From Leptospira congkakensis (GTDB taxonomy: Bacteria; Spirochaetota; Leptospiria; Leptospirales; Leptospiraceae): DNA of 64,000 nt. The stretch lies in the NCBI RefSeq assembly GCF_004770265.1, contig NZ_RQGQ01000013.1, positions 1 to 64,000 of the forward strand, read 5' to 3'. How positions within the stretch are numbered: the stretch's first letter is position 1; each line of letters starts with the position of its first letter. The position numbers and the translations under genes are program-made. This document shows, piece after piece, positions 45,619 through 54,633 of the stretch. A model generated the notes under the pieces. It searched no databases. It worked only from the letters and a program-made list of their open reading frames with translations, and was not told the DNA's origin.

Positions 45619-46508
45619 CGTTCCACTCCAGGGAAACAACCAGGAAAACTAAAAACGATATCTTCTGCTTGGAGATTCTGAAGAAGGATATTGTATAAAT
45701 TAACATTGGAAACTTTGGAAATGACCACGGGCCCGGCCACAAGTGACAATTGTTGTAAAAATCGGAGTGGTGATCCAGACACTGTCCGATCTTGGAAAAG
45801 TGAAGATAACGAAATTAGAATTTCTATATTGCCAGACCGACCCAGTTTAATCGGGATCTTACATTTAGGAGTGATGGATTTATTTCCTTGCGGAAGTAGA
45901 ATCGTCACATCTTTTCCTCCCACATCCATCCGAATGTAAATTTCTTCCCAACTTACATTCGCAACTGCCACAACTCCCAATGGCATATTCGAAATCCTTG
46001 TATTCGGATAAAGAAAACTAGCACCCGTTTCCATTGTGCTGTTGTACTGAGTGATGTTGGACACAGTGGAGGCAGATAAAAAAGGATAAGTTTTTCCATA
46101 CAAATCATCGGCTGGCAAATCCAAGGGCACAGTATATGGGGTATGTGTTTTGGCGGTTGCTGTGGAACTTCTTTCCGAACTAGTGGTCGATACACCTAAT
46201 ACTTGGTTTGGTGGATTGATTCGATAACTACCAGTTTCCCAATTGATATAAGTGGTACTTTGAATCGTCATATTGTAAACCACAGCATTACTGGTTAAAC
46301 TAAATTGGTTTATGTTATCATCCGCTTGGTCATCATAACTGCGAAGATTGGTTCCCACGGCCAAAGTTTGGTTGTTGTTAAAAAAGATTAGGTTCTGAAG
46401 GATCGTCAATTTTTCTTTATTACTGTCACCCACCGAACCAAAGGTGCAGTGAGTGATGAATAGGGAGAAAATTGGAAAGAAACCTAGCCGATAGATTCGT
46501 TCTTTCAT
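45615..46508 (-). CDS. Lipoprotein of the MbnP/MbnH-like locus, unknown
   Basis: Encodes 297 residues from ATG 46508, coupled by a four-base overlap to the peroxidase gene stop. A lipobox Cys follows FSLFITH near residue 20. The mature part is Asn/Thr/Ser-rich and beta-like (AVVYNMTIQSTTYINWETGSYR, VAVANVSWEEIYIRMDVGGKDVTI), with few clear motifs and a late Cys pair (CKIP, and FPGCFPG at the end). I do not recognise a family. It overlaps its neighbours on both sides, so it is most likely part of the same periplasmic or outer-membrane complex. Confidence 0.65.
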   Translation of the reverse strand: MKERIYRLGFFPIFSLFITHCTFGSVGDSNKEKLTILQNLIFFNNNQTLAVGTNLRSYDDQADDNINQFSLTSNAVVYNMTIQSTTYINWETGSYRINPPNQVLGVSTTSSERSSTATAKTHTPYTVPLDLPADDLYGKTYPFLSASTVSNITQYNSTMETGASFLYPNTRISNMPLGVVAVANVSWEEIYIRMDVGGKDVTILLPQGNKSITPKCKIPIKLGRSGNIEILISLSSLFQDRTVSGSPLRFLQQLSLVAGPVVISKVSNVNLYNILLQNLQAEDIVFSFPGCFPGVER

Positions 46509-47707
46509 CAAAAGGGACTCGCAAACTTAGGATTGGTTAAAAACTCTTCATCCGTTAGGGCCAATAGAAAGTTAACCATGTTTTCTCTTTCCGTAGCGGT
46601 AAGCACAAAAACACGAATCAGATTCGGATCCTTTGCACTAGGAGTTTGTCCACCTGATTCGTAGTGTTGTATAACTTTCGTTAATGCATTTTTTGCACAA
46701 TCTCTCTTTGTTTTGCCAATAGTGATATTTGGATTTTCTGCATTGTCACACATAAAAGTTCCATCATGCATATAAGGATAAGTAACACCTATGTTTCGCA
46801 AAGAAGGTGCTCGAAACTTTCCAATATCTGCCGTATTCCCCGTAACATCGAATAATCCTTTTTTATCATTCGAAAGAGGAGCATAGTATGTATCCGAGTG
46901 GAGGCCATTACTATGATAGAAGAATTCTTGAGAACCGGAATTTCCATGAAAAGCGGTATCAGTGAAATTAAACCCACCATGGCAATGAAAACATTCAGCC
47001 TTTTCCCCGTTAAATAAGTTCATACCAAGAACTTCCGATGCATTGAGAGCAGCTCGATTATTTCGAAAATTATATTGATCAAACTTTGAATTTCCAGAAA
47101 TCATTGTCCTCTGAAAACTTGCTAGAGCAAATCGTACATTTTGTTCGTTTGCTGATGCCTCACCAAAAGCACGTTGAAACATAGGAGGATAAATCGGATT
47201 TGCATTCAATCGATTCACAAAATCATTATTCTGTAATCCAAGTTCCACTGGTGTTGCACCGAACATTGGCACTCGAGATTGTATTTCCAAATTAGTCATC
47301 AAAGGATTACTCCATGTCAGACGAGTGTGGTAAGCCACATTGGAAAGATGCTGGGAATTTCTTGGATGAATTTCCCCTGTGATCCCAGCCGGAAAATCCT
47401 TTGCATCAGCAAATGCAAATTCTTGAATATGGCAACTCGAACAAGACATGGATTGATCTCGAGAAAGAGCGCGGTCATAAAACAAAAACTTACCAAGTTC
47501 CACCTTCGCTTCACTCATTGGATTGACGCTGGGAACAATAGGTGTTGGAAATCCTGGAGGTAAATTCCAATTATAGCCAGCGGGAGAGACAAACAATAAG
47601 AGCAATAGATTCTTATTGTTGTCATTTTTATCAGGATTCAATCCATCCAGTAAGAATGCGCAATGGAATTGAAAAACAAAAAGTAAAAATATATAAATTC
47701 GATTCAT
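46508..47707 (-). CDS. Dihaem MauG/MbnH-like cytochrome c peroxidase-family protein
   Basis: Encodes 399 residues. Two c-haem motifs are present: CSSCH (89-93) and CFHCH (239-243). The domain pattern [20 protein letters not shown] and [19 protein letters not shown] is that of the MauG/CcpA superfamily. The N-terminus has a Cys at 16 after VFQFH, so it may be lipidated. Members of the MbnH branch modify a partner protein instead of destroying peroxide: MbnH oxidises a Trp of MbnP to kynurenine to make a copper site. The upstream gene here is MbnP-like, which supports that reading. Plain cytochrome c peroxidase is the alternative. Confidence 0.85.
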   Translation of the reverse strand: MNRIYIFLLFVFQFHCAFLLDGLNPDKNDNNKNLLLLLFVSPAGYNWNLPPGFPTPIVPSVNPMSEAKVELGKFLFYDRALSRDQSMSCSSCHIQEFAFADAKDFPAGITGEIHPRNSQHLSNVAYHTRLTWSNPLMTNLEIQSRVPMFGATPVELGLQNNDFVNRLNANPIYPPMFQRAFGEASANEQNVRFALASFQRTMISGNSKFDQYNFRNNRAALNASEVLGMNLFNGEKAECFHCHGGFNFTDTAFHGNSGSQEFFYHSNGLHSDTYYAPLSNDKKGLFDVTGNTADIGKFRAPSLRNIGVTYPYMHDGTFMCDNAENPNITIGKTKRDCAKNALTKVIQHYESGGQTPSAKDPNLIRVFVLTATERENMVNFLLALTDEEFLTNPKFASPF

Positions 47708-47749
47708 AATCCCTCCTTTGGGGGATCATACCCCCAAAGAATCATCCTG

Positions 47750-48667
47750 TTACGGTTTTAAATAGAAAGCAGCGTGAGTTCCAGAACTCGCACCCGATGC
47801 AGAAATAAGTCCAGTCCGAGTCATAACCTTAGCACACTCTGCATTGGCATTTCCAGGCATACACATTCCAATCGCAGCAGATTTGGTGTTGGTGGTATCT
47901 AACAATTTTTGGACGTCGAAATAAACTGGATTTGCTGACGGAATCCAACCTCCCCCTTGGGCGGAAGTCACGCGAATTGTAGACCTATTGGGAAGTGAGC
48001 AGGTAACCGCAGGAGCAGTTCCCGTACAACTGGCACTCCCTAAATGGAATGTAGATGCTACCGTAGAACCAGAATCTGTTGTCTTCCAATCAAATTTCAT
48101 GAAGATAAACCCACTGAGCCAACTCCACTGCATCTTCGTTACATTGAACGGAGCCGATACAGTTGTTTCCGTCATATGGTTTAAACTATAGGGAACTCCA
48201 ACCTTAAACTCGAGTCCTATTACATTTCCAGGAGCTCTTGTTGTGCGGATGATTTTATTTGTTTCTGCCGTGCCTTCCGCCGAACAGTCACTTGTTCCAT
48301 CTTCGAAGTCAAGTAAGACCACAGAAGAAGTTTGCCATTTCCCATCGGGAACTAAAGTTGCATCGACAGTAGTGCCATCACTTAGTACATATTTTACATC
48401 ATGGACGTAAAATCTTGCATCTTTAATATATAGACCATCACTCCCAGAAACACTAACACCTGCGACAGAACTAACTTCTGCCCCACACTTCACCCCAGGT
48501 TTACCTGCTGCGACGATTTCAAAAGGAATTTCTGTATTTAGAGAACTTAACACAACCAACCCGGCGAGTAAGTTGGTATTTTCTTCCTTTTTCCCAGTCA
48601 AAATCTCACATCCAAAAACCGAAAGGAATGCGAAGAGAATCAAAACTATCAATTTATATGAATTCAT
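47750..48667 (-). CDS. MbnP-like (four-Cys metal-pair) lipoprotein
   Basis: Encodes 305 residues with a lipobox Cys20 (FAFLSVFGC). Family-type stretches run in order: KDARFYVHDVKYV, WQTSSVVLLDFEDG, CSAEGTAETN, GLEFKVGVPYSLNHMTET, MQWSWLSGFIFMKFDW, FHLGSASC and IGMCMPGNANAEC. Cysteines 61, 128, 214, 223, 269 and 278 and candidate Trp111, 181, 183 and 194 are in place. MbnP proteins are periplasmic copper binders whose site is made by a partner dihaem enzyme converting a Trp to kynurenine. The dihaem gene lies 42 bases downstream. Assignment to the MbnP-like metal-pair family is strong; the metal is inference. Confidence 0.85.
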   Translation of the reverse strand: MNSYKLIVLILFAFLSVFGCEILTGKKEENTNLLAGLVVLSSLNTEIPFEIVAAGKPGVKCGAEVSSVAGVSVSGSDGLYIKDARFYVHDVKYVLSDGTTVDATLVPDGKWQTSSVVLLDFEDGTSDCSAEGTAETNKIIRTTRAPGNVIGLEFKVGVPYSLNHMTETTVSAPFNVTKMQWSWLSGFIFMKFDWKTTDSGSTVASTFHLGSASCTGTAPAVTCSLPNRSTIRVTSAQGGGWIPSANPVYFDVQKLLDTTNTKSAAIGMCMPGNANAECAKVMTRTGLISASGASSGTHAAFYLKP

Positions 48668-48734
48668 TATAATATCCTATTTTTCTAATCTATCTTTCAT
48701 AATTGCCGAAAGATTGGCATTTTAAATTAGAATC

Positions 48735-49211
48735 TTAGATACGAGGTGGACGTAATAGAGAAGGAACCCTTCCATCGAGAAGAGTTGATGCGGGTTCATT
48801 AATTGTATAAGAAAAAACAGAAGGTGTCTCTAAACCAAATGTTAAACTTGGTTTATCCATGGTTTGGTGGTGTGAACGTAAAGTAAGGGCATCTTTTTTT
48901 TGTTTTTTGCAAGAACAAAGATGTGCCTCACCAGATTTTGCATCATGGCAACTCGGTTTGAGTGTCTCTTCGGAGCCCTTTTGGTGTTCATGAGAATGAG
49001 TTAAAGAAATGGATGTTACACGATCGTCAGAAAAAAGTTTATCTTCTGCATTCCCATGTTTTTCCTTCTTGGATCCATGGTTGCATTGGCAGATTTTTGA
49101 TGCGGATTCGACACAATACCCCAGTAACCCACTCCCTAAAAATAAGAATTGGGTGCAAAGGAACAAGGCCAGACTACCGGCAATCCACCGTTTGCAGAGC
49201 ATCCACCCCAT
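48735..49211 (-). CDS. Small Cys/His-rich exported protein at the head of the MbnP-like locus
   Basis: Encodes about 158 residues from ATG 49211; a Met nine bases in is also possible, and an upstream ATG at 49286 would overlap the divergent gene. A hydrophobic segment (WIAGSLALFLCTQFLFLGSG) is followed by a ligand-rich region: CQCNHGSKKEKHG, LTHSHEHQKG, SCHDAKSGEAHLCSCKK and RSHH. It ends VPSLLRPPRI, the same R-P-P tail plan as the protein at 24107. It faces the same way as the MbnP-like gene, 67 bases upstream, so it is probably the first gene of that transcript or its neighbour. A periplasmic metal-binding role is likely, but the metal is not known. Confidence 0.6.
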   Translation of the reverse strand: MGWMLCKRWIAGSLALFLCTQFLFLGSGLLGYCVESASKICQCNHGSKKEKHGNAEDKLFSDDRVTSISLTHSHEHQKGSEETLKPSCHDAKSGEAHLCSCKKQKKDALTLRSHHQTMDKPSLTFGLETPSVFSYTINEPASTLLDGRVPSLLRPPRI

Positions 49212-49324
49212 GATTGGCCACCCAACCCAAAAATCGAGCCATTTTTGGACAAATTTAGTGTCCCCTCTCCTGCCCTTTGAAAACATGGTCTTGGAACCAA
49301 CGCAAACGAGCTAGAGGCCATCAG

Positions 49325-49651
49325 ATGAAACGCACGGAACTAGAACGCAGGGAAAGAGAACTGCGAAAAGCAGAAAAGAAAAAAATCCAACCTGGCGAAA
49401 AAGAAGCCATGAGCGTAGGTGATTATATCGACTCCCTTTTTGGAATGTTTCGTTATGATTCGGATGAAATTTTCAATGCATCCGATGATGAAAACATTCT
49501 AGAACTTCTGGAAAACATGAAAATGGAACACCCAGAAAAACAATGGGACGTGATCATCCGCAAGGCTGTGAACAAAACAAAAGTAGAACAAAAAGAAAAG
49601 GCTTACGACTCCCTTCGCATCCTAGCAGGAATTCCTGCAGTCACAGCTTAA
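49325..49651 (+). CDS. Small conserved charged protein of unknown function
   Basis: Encodes 108 residues from ATG 49325; earlier in-frame sequence is rejected because it overlaps the divergent gene and lacks coding character. The protein is soluble, with a very basic N-terminal helix (RTELERRERELRKAEKKK), an acidic middle (YDSDEIFNASDDENILELLENM) and a basic amphipathic end. I do not recognise a family. It is divergent from the Cys/His-rich gene and 68 bases ahead of the SpoIIE gene, with a hairpin between. Confidence 0.6.
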   Translation: MKRTELERRERELRKAEKKKIQPGEKEAMSVGDYIDSLFGMFRYDSDEIFNASDDENILELLENMKMEHPEKQWDVIIRKAVNKTKVEQKEKAYDSLRILAGIPAVTA

Positions 49652-49685
49652 TTCCTTTTTTTTCTCAGACAAACAGATTTACAAG

Positions 49686-49716
49686 GGAAGGTCTTCGTCT
49701 TATACTGTGACCTTCC
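49686..49716 (+). promoter_or_regulatory. Hairpin just ahead of the SpoIIE-type gene
   Basis: GGAAGGTC (49686-49693) pairs perfectly with GACCTTCC (49709-49716), three bases before the ATG at 49720. The only good ribosome-site sequence (GGGAAGG) is inside the left arm, about 30 bases upstream, and none lies at normal spacing. It may be the terminator of the preceding gene or a translation-control element. Confidence 0.5.
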
Positions 49717-49719
49717 TGT

Positions 49720-51696
49720 ATGAAACAGACATTCACCTTCATTCTGTTATGTCTCTTCTATACGAACCTATCCGCTGACCCAAAAACTTGTCCTCAAATA
49801 AGTCCGGTTCCTTTTTCTTCCACCAAGGGCAATCCTTATGATCTTTCTGATCATTTAGTTTATTTCACACAGAACACTTCCATCCATTCTGTTAGCGAAG
49901 TTTCGAACTTATTTCAGACTTTACCTTTGCAAAATTCTAAAGGGGTGATCCCGAATTTTGGAAACACAGACAAACAGTATTGGTTTTGTTTTGTCATTCA
50001 CAATGATGAAAATGATTACAAACGAGTCGTCACCTATATCAAATACCCACTATTAGATGATGTTAAATTTTTCGCATTACGAGAATCAGGCGAAGTTACA
50101 AAAAACCAACAAGGAAGGTTATTTCCTTTTGGGTATAGAGATAGGGATTACCGAGGTTTTAGTTTTGTTAACGATTTGTTACCTAGTGAAACAGTAACTT
50201 TTTTTATCGGTGTAAAAACAGATAGTTCGATGTCCGTTCCTCTTATGATTGCTGAGGAAAAAAAATTCAACAGTTTTGCTTCTTTAGATACCTTACTGCA
50301 AGGAATTTATTTCGGAATCGTTGGTGTTATGACCATATACAATCTATTTGTATATTTTATGGTTCGCGATAAAGCATATATCTTTTATGTATTGTATTTG
50401 TTTATTTCGACAATCTTATTTCAACTTTCTTTACAAGGATTGTTGCCTGTTTTATTTTTCCCAAATTCTCCTGAATTTGTATATGATACACACAACCTTT
50501 TATACATTTTATTTTTACTCACCTGTTTTCCTCTAAGTATCACTTTTATGAACTTAAAAACCAATGCTCCACTCATTCGCAAATGGTATTTGGGGTTAAT
50601 GATCCTTCCTCTTGTTTGTTTATGCCTTTTGCCTTTTTTACCTTACCGACTTATGAACCAAACAGGAGATATTTTTTCTTTTTTACTCGCATTCTTTGCT
50701 TTATTTGTTTCTTATTACGTTGCTTTTATCAAAAAATTTCCACCGGCTAGATTTTATTTTTATGGATACTTGATGGTGATAGTGGGTGGCCTCGCAACGG
50801 TTCTCAAATATATGGGAATTTTTCCGGTAAATACCTTCACAGAAAATTCATTCCAAGTAGGTATGGCGATCGAAGTTTTACTGATGGCCTTTGGACTTGG
50901 CGACAGAATCTCCGTGGTTCGCAAAGAAAAAGACAAAATCCAACTCAAAGCAGAAATCAACAAACAAAAGTTAATTGCTTATGGCAAAGAACTCAAATTA
51001 GCCCAAAAACTACAAGAGTCCACACTCCCCCAAATCCTACCCAAATTTCCTGGCCTTGTGATCAAAACTGGATATTTTCCGGCTTCTTTGGTGGGTGGGG
51101 ATTTTTATGATCTCACCGTATTTGGCAAACATCAAATCTGTTGTTTGATTGCGGATGTAACCGGTCACGGTGTACCAGCTGCGATCGAAGCCGCCATGTT
51201 AAAAATTGCCTATATGCAAACCTTGGCTTTTGCCAACAAACCTGGAAAGGTTTTGGAAAGTATCAATGTTTCCCTTGTTGGTAATTATAAAAATCAATTT
51301 CTCACTGCGAGTGCCCTTTTTATCGACTTGGATTTGAAATTGTTGAAGGTCTCAAATGCAGGACATCCCGCCTTATACAAGTTTAACGAAAGTTCTACAT
51401 CCATTGAAGTGATCCGACCCAAAGGAAAACTCATTGGATTTTCAAAAGATGTCCAATATCCAGAAGAAACTCACAAACTAACAACAGGTGATAAAATTTT
51501 ATTATTTACCGATGGAATTTGGGATTTGTGGGAAAACGGCGACTCGGGAGAAGAGGAATTACTGCGTTGGTTACTGGTTAGAAAAGCTGAATCCGTAGAA
51601 TCTTTGTATGGTGGGATAGATGAACACATTCGCCTACGGAACAAAGAAGGTCCCGCAGACGATGATATAACATTTATTCTATTTGAAATTACTTAA
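49720..51696 (+). CDS. 7TM-DISM receptor with SpoIIE-type PP2C phosphatase
   Basis: Encodes 658 residues. There is a signal peptide, a periplasmic 7TMR-DISMED2-like sensing domain (about 30-180, ISPVPFSSTKGNPYDLSDHL), and seven membrane helices (about 190-390, starting LLQGIYFGIVGVMTIYNLFVYF). A short coiled coil follows (about 395-440), then a SpoIIE/RsbU serine phosphatase (about 450-655). Phosphatase metal motifs are in ASLVGGDFYDL, CLIADVTGHGVPAA, NAGHPALYKF and LFTDGIWDL. Such proteins dephosphorylate STAS anti-sigma antagonists in response to outside signals. The STAS protein at 10565 is a possible, distant partner. Confidence 0.92.
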   Translation: MKQTFTFILLCLFYTNLSADPKTCPQISPVPFSSTKGNPYDLSDHLVYFTQNTSIHSVSEVSNLFQTLPLQNSKGVIPNFGNTDKQYWFCFVIHNDENDYKRVVTYIKYPLLDDVKFFALRESGEVTKNQQGRLFPFGYRDRDYRGFSFVNDLLPSETVTFFIGVKTDSSMSVPLMIAEEKKFNSFASLDTLLQGIYFGIVGVMTIYNLFVYFMVRDKAYIFYVLYLFISTILFQLSLQGLLPVLFFPNSPEFVYDTHNLLYILFLLTCFPLSITFMNLKTNAPLIRKWYLGLMILPLVCLCLLPFLPYRLMNQTGDIFSFLLAFFALFVSYYVAFIKKFPPARFYFYGYLMVIVGGLATVLKYMGIFPVNTFTENSFQVGMAIEVLLMAFGLGDRISVVRKEKDKIQLKAEINKQKLIAYGKELKLAQKLQESTLPQILPKFPGLVIKTGYFPASLVGGDFYDLTVFGKHQICCLIADVTGHGVPAAIEAAMLKIAYMQTLAFANKPGKVLESINVSLVGNYKNQFLTASALFIDLDLKLLKVSNAGHPALYKFNESSTSIEVIRPKGKLIGFSKDVQYPEETHKLTTGDKILLFTDGIWDLWENGDSGEEELLRWLLVRKAESVESLYGGIDEHIRLRNKEGPADDDITFILFEIT

Positions 51697-51699
51697 CAG

Positions 51700-51723
51700 A
51701 AAATGCGGACTAAACGTCCGCAT
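51700..51723 (-). terminator. Intrinsic terminator of the Na/Pi gene
   Basis: ATGCGGAC and GTCCGCAT form a perfect eight-base stem with a five-base loop (51703-51723), followed on the minus strand by TTTTCTGTT. The stem includes the final codons of the minus-strand gene, and the other side lies right after the SpoIIE stop at 51696. Confidence 0.75.
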
Positions 51724-53386
51724 AAATTGCCGCATTCAATAGTCGGGAAATATTGTCCAAATTACGAGAAATATCACGATAAAGAAGAGCTGGTAACAGA
51801 TTGTCTTTTTTCTGATACTTTTTCTTCTTCACTTTAGAATCATTCTTTTTCACAGAACGAATCATTTGGAATCGGTATTCACGACTTTGGTTACGAATCT
51901 GCGGGTTACCAAGGATATCGAAAGTTTCACTTTGGTCCAAGTTCACAAGTAGAATGTCGTAGTGGTGTTTGAGTAAATCAATTTGGTCTTTTACAGTATG
52001 ACCGAACGTTTTGTCCAGGGATACTTTTTGACGGTGTGATTTTCTCATTTTTCTAGCAATGGATGCAAAGTTATCACCCATTTCTTCCACAGCCTTCACT
52101 CGTTCCATAATACCCAAAACATCTTTCGCATAGTTACCAGTCACACCGGTCTCTTGGATTTGGTTTAGGTAAGTCAAAACTTCTGTTCGAACTTGGTCTA
52201 ACTCTTCTTCTTTTTTTAGTACCTGAAGGACACGAGTGGCATCGTAAGGTTGTAATAAAATCTGTTCTGTCAAACGAAGGAAATCGTATGTATCGCGAAT
52301 GATTTTTTTTGTGAACTCAACAAGTTCCACCATCGCAAGTTCTGTTGTTTTCACAGCACCAGCTTGCAAAAGTCGAATGGAATCTTTGTCTTTTCCTGTT
52401 TTGGATGCAAGTCCATCCACAATCGCACTCACCACTTTGGAGATTGTATTCACAAACCAAATAAGGATTAAAGTGTTCGTGATGTTGAACATTGTGTGGA
52501 ATAAAGAGATATGGAATCTAGTTGATTCTTTATCTGTGAGTGGGTCACCAGGAACTAAGTCATCTACAATTCCTGTGAAAAGTTTAAAGAATATAAGTGC
52601 CCATATCACCCCAAACACATTGAATAATGTGTGGGCAAGCGCTGCTTTTTTAGCATTTCGATTCCCCGGGATGGCCGCAAGGTTTGCAGTGATGGTAGTT
52701 CCAATGTTTTCACCAAGGATCATACCGTATGCTGCATCGATTGGGATGTAACCTGAGAATGCAAGAGTGATGGTGATCGTTGTGGAAGCAGAAGAAGATT
52801 GGATAACAATTGTTAACAAAGCTCCAATGAGAACAAACAACAATATGGTGTTGAATCCCATATTTGTATACTGTTGCAAAAAGAAAAAACTATCCGGATC
52901 TTTTGCACTATCGGGAACGGAACTTTTTAAATAATCCAATCCTAAAAACAAAAATCCAAACCCAATGAGGAAACTTCCCCAACCGGATCTACTTTCCTTT
53001 CTAGAAAAATTTAAGATCACTCCAAGAGCAACTGCCGGTAAAGCAAACGATGCAATGTTGAACTTAAATCCTAAAAAAGATACAATCCATGCAGTGATGG
53101 TGGTTCCAATATTGGCCCCCATGATGACACCGATGGCTTGTGCGAGTGAAATTAAACCAGCATTGACAAATCCAACCACTAGAACGGTGGTTGCCGAACT
53201 GGATTGTATTGTAGATGTAATAAATAGTCCGCTGAAAACAGCAGAGACTCTGTTTCTCGTCATAGACGAAAGAAAGGAACGAAGCCGATCTCCCGCCACG
53301 CGTTGTAAGGACTCACTTAGTAATTTCATCCCGTAGATGAAAATCCCGAGCCCACCTAAAACTTGAATAAGTAGTGACCAATTCAT
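51710..53386 (-). CDS. Na/Pi cotransporter-family protein with PhoU-like C-terminal domain
   Basis: Encodes 558 residues. Two repeats of the Na_Pi_cotrans domain are seen, with the paired QSSSA motifs (TIQSSSATTVLVVGFVNAG and VIQSSSASTTITITLAFSG) and the GANIGTTITAW and GENIGTTITAN loops. The second half (about 340-550) is cytoplasmic and helical, like PhoU, with EEELDQVRTEVLTYLNQI. It couples sodium to phosphate uptake or export, and the PhoU-like part may regulate transport. It is monocistronic, with its terminator at the end and a promoter region toward 53387-53485. Confidence 0.92.
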   Translation of the reverse strand: MNWSLLIQVLGGLGIFIYGMKLLSESLQRVAGDRLRSFLSSMTRNRVSAVFSGLFITSTIQSSSATTVLVVGFVNAGLISLAQAIGVIMGANIGTTITAWIVSFLGFKFNIASFALPAVALGVILNFSRKESRSGWGSFLIGFGFLFLGLDYLKSSVPDSAKDPDSFFFLQQYTNMGFNTILLFVLIGALLTIVIQSSSASTTITITLAFSGYIPIDAAYGMILGENIGTTITANLAAIPGNRNAKKAALAHTLFNVFGVIWALIFFKLFTGIVDDLVPGDPLTDKESTRFHISLFHTMFNITNTLILIWFVNTISKVVSAIVDGLASKTGKDKDSIRLLQAGAVKTTELAMVELVEFTKKIIRDTYDFLRLTEQILLQPYDATRVLQVLKKEEELDQVRTEVLTYLNQIQETGVTGNYAKDVLGIMERVKAVEEMGDNFASIARKMRKSHRQKVSLDKTFGHTVKDQIDLLKHHYDILLVNLDQSETFDILGNPQIRNQSREYRFQMIRSVKKNDSKVKKKKYQKKDNLLPALLYRDISRNLDNISRLLNAAIYADV

Positions 53387-53485
53387 AGATGTAATATTTC
53401 CAAGGTTTAATTTCTTTGATTACAATTTGGTACCAACCTTTTATTCGGTTGCAGTATTTTTTTCCGTTGGTACTTTGTAACCAAT

Positions 53486-53971
53486 ATGTCAAAAACCATC
53501 AGCAAAGGAATGGTTGTAGGATTTTCCTATCACCTAAAGAACGCCCAGGGAGAAACTCTGGACCAATCAGACGAACCACTATTATACCTCCACGGCTGGC
53601 AAAATATCATTCCCGGTTTGGAAAAAGAACTAGAAGGATTAGTGAACGGAGATTCTAAAAATGTAACTGTACCACCTGAAGATGGTTATGGGACATATAA
53701 CGAAGCTCTGATCTTTCAAGTTCCCAAAACGGAACTTCCTGCGGAAGCAGAGTTAGAAGTGGGAATGGAATTCCAAACGGACACTCCCGAAGGTAGAATG
53801 GTTCTATACTTACAAGAAGTTCGTGATGCAGATGTCATTTTGAACGGCAATCACCCGTTAGCTGGAGAAACACTCCACTTTGCGGTTACAATTAAGTCCA
53901 TTCGCGAAGCAACGGAAGAAGAATTGCAACACGGTCACGTGCACGGTCCAGGCGGACACCACCACCACTAG
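53486..53971 (+). CDS. SlyD-like FKBP-type peptidyl-prolyl isomerase
   Basis: Encodes 161 residues, a two-domain enzyme. The FKBP part shows VGFSYHLKNAQGETLDQS, PLLYLHGWQNIIPGLEKEL and KNVTVPPEDGYG. The insert-in-flap chaperone domain lies at about 70-130. The C-terminal tail is a short His-rich metal-binding stretch (HGHVHGPGGHHHH), as in SlyD, where it binds nickel. It folds proteins and may deliver metal to enzymes. The N-terminus lacks a signal peptide, so it is cytoplasmic. Confidence 0.93.
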   Translation: MSKTISKGMVVGFSYHLKNAQGETLDQSDEPLLYLHGWQNIIPGLEKELEGLVNGDSKNVTVPPEDGYGTYNEALIFQVPKTELPAEAELEVGMEFQTDTPEGRMVLYLQEVRDADVILNGNHPLAGETLHFAVTIKSIREATEEELQHGHVHGPGGHHHH

Positions 53972-54228
53972 AATTCTCTTTTTTCGTAATTTTCTCTCTG
54001 GGTCTTCTTTCAGATTGCTTTTTTTAGAAAGGGTAATTACACTGACAGAAGATTCAGAGTATTGTTGATTTTCACCGCCGAAGTAGTCCTTTCAAGCTTG
54101 CACGCTGGTAGCTTTCCTAAGTTTTTCCCTGCATTTTTCTGGAGTTCTTACCCAAAATCCCTATTTAGGGTTCCGACGATTGTAAATCTAGAATTCCCGA
54201 GTCAACTTTAACAAACAGGACAAAAACT
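53972..54228 (+). promoter_or_regulatory. Long leader or promoter region ahead of the RRM gene
   Basis: About 257 bases without a gene. AAGCT...AGCTT (near 54093-54113) and CCCTATTTAGGG (54159-54170) are inverted repeats that could form hairpins in the leader. The RRM gene has an ACAGGAC ribosome site. The length and structure suggest a regulated 5' leader, possibly temperature or cold linked, since RRM proteins of this type often are; this is inference. Confidence 0.35.
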
Positions 54229-54492
54229 ATGTCAGTAAACATTTACGTTGGCAACCTCTCTTACGATATGACTGAAGGTAAACTCAGTGAGCTTTTCGGA
54301 GCACACGGAGCAGTAACTTCTGCAAAAATCATCACTGACCAGTATTCTGGCCGTTCTAAAGGTTTCGGATTCATCGAAATGAAAGATGGAAAAGAAGCTG
54401 ATAACGCAATTAAAGAACTTAACGGAAAGAACATTCTTAACCGTGAGATGAAAGTAAACATCGCAAAACCTAAAACAAACAACTGGAGATAA
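54229..54492 (+). CDS. Single-RRM RNA-binding protein
   Basis: Encodes 87 residues forming one RNA recognition motif. RNP2 is IYVGNLSYDMTE and RNP1 is RSKGFGFIEMKDG. The aromatic positions for RNA stacking (Tyr in IYVG and Phe in GFGF) are present. There is only a short tail, KPKTNNWR. In bacteria such glycine-poor RRM proteins are induced by cold or act as RNA chaperones. The gene has its own long leader and ends in a clear terminator, so it is expressed alone. Confidence 0.93.
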   Translation: MSVNIYVGNLSYDMTEGKLSELFGAHGAVTSAKIITDQYSGRSKGFGFIEMKDGKEADNAIKELNGKNILNREMKVNIAKPKTNNWR

Positions 54493-54510
54493 TCCAAGTT
54501 TGCTGAAAGG

Positions 54511-54546
54511 CCGTCGCTTAACTAAAGGTTATGCGGCGGTTTTTTT
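54511..54546 (+). terminator. Intrinsic terminator of the RRM gene
   Basis: CCGTCGC and GCGGCGG pair over seven bases (one G.T) with a 13-base loop, followed by seven T residues. Confidence 0.8.
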
Positions 54547-54633
54547 GCCCAATTCGTTTTTGAAAAATAAAAAGAACTAATACAAATCCTTTTTTAAATA
54601 AATCCCTTTTCCTTTCACTCTTTCACTTACCCT

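Noticed and set aside
52299..52751. A 150-codon plus-strand frame inside the Na/Pi cotransporter gene
   Set aside because: Lies antisense to strongly conserved transporter repeats and has the composition of a shadow frame.
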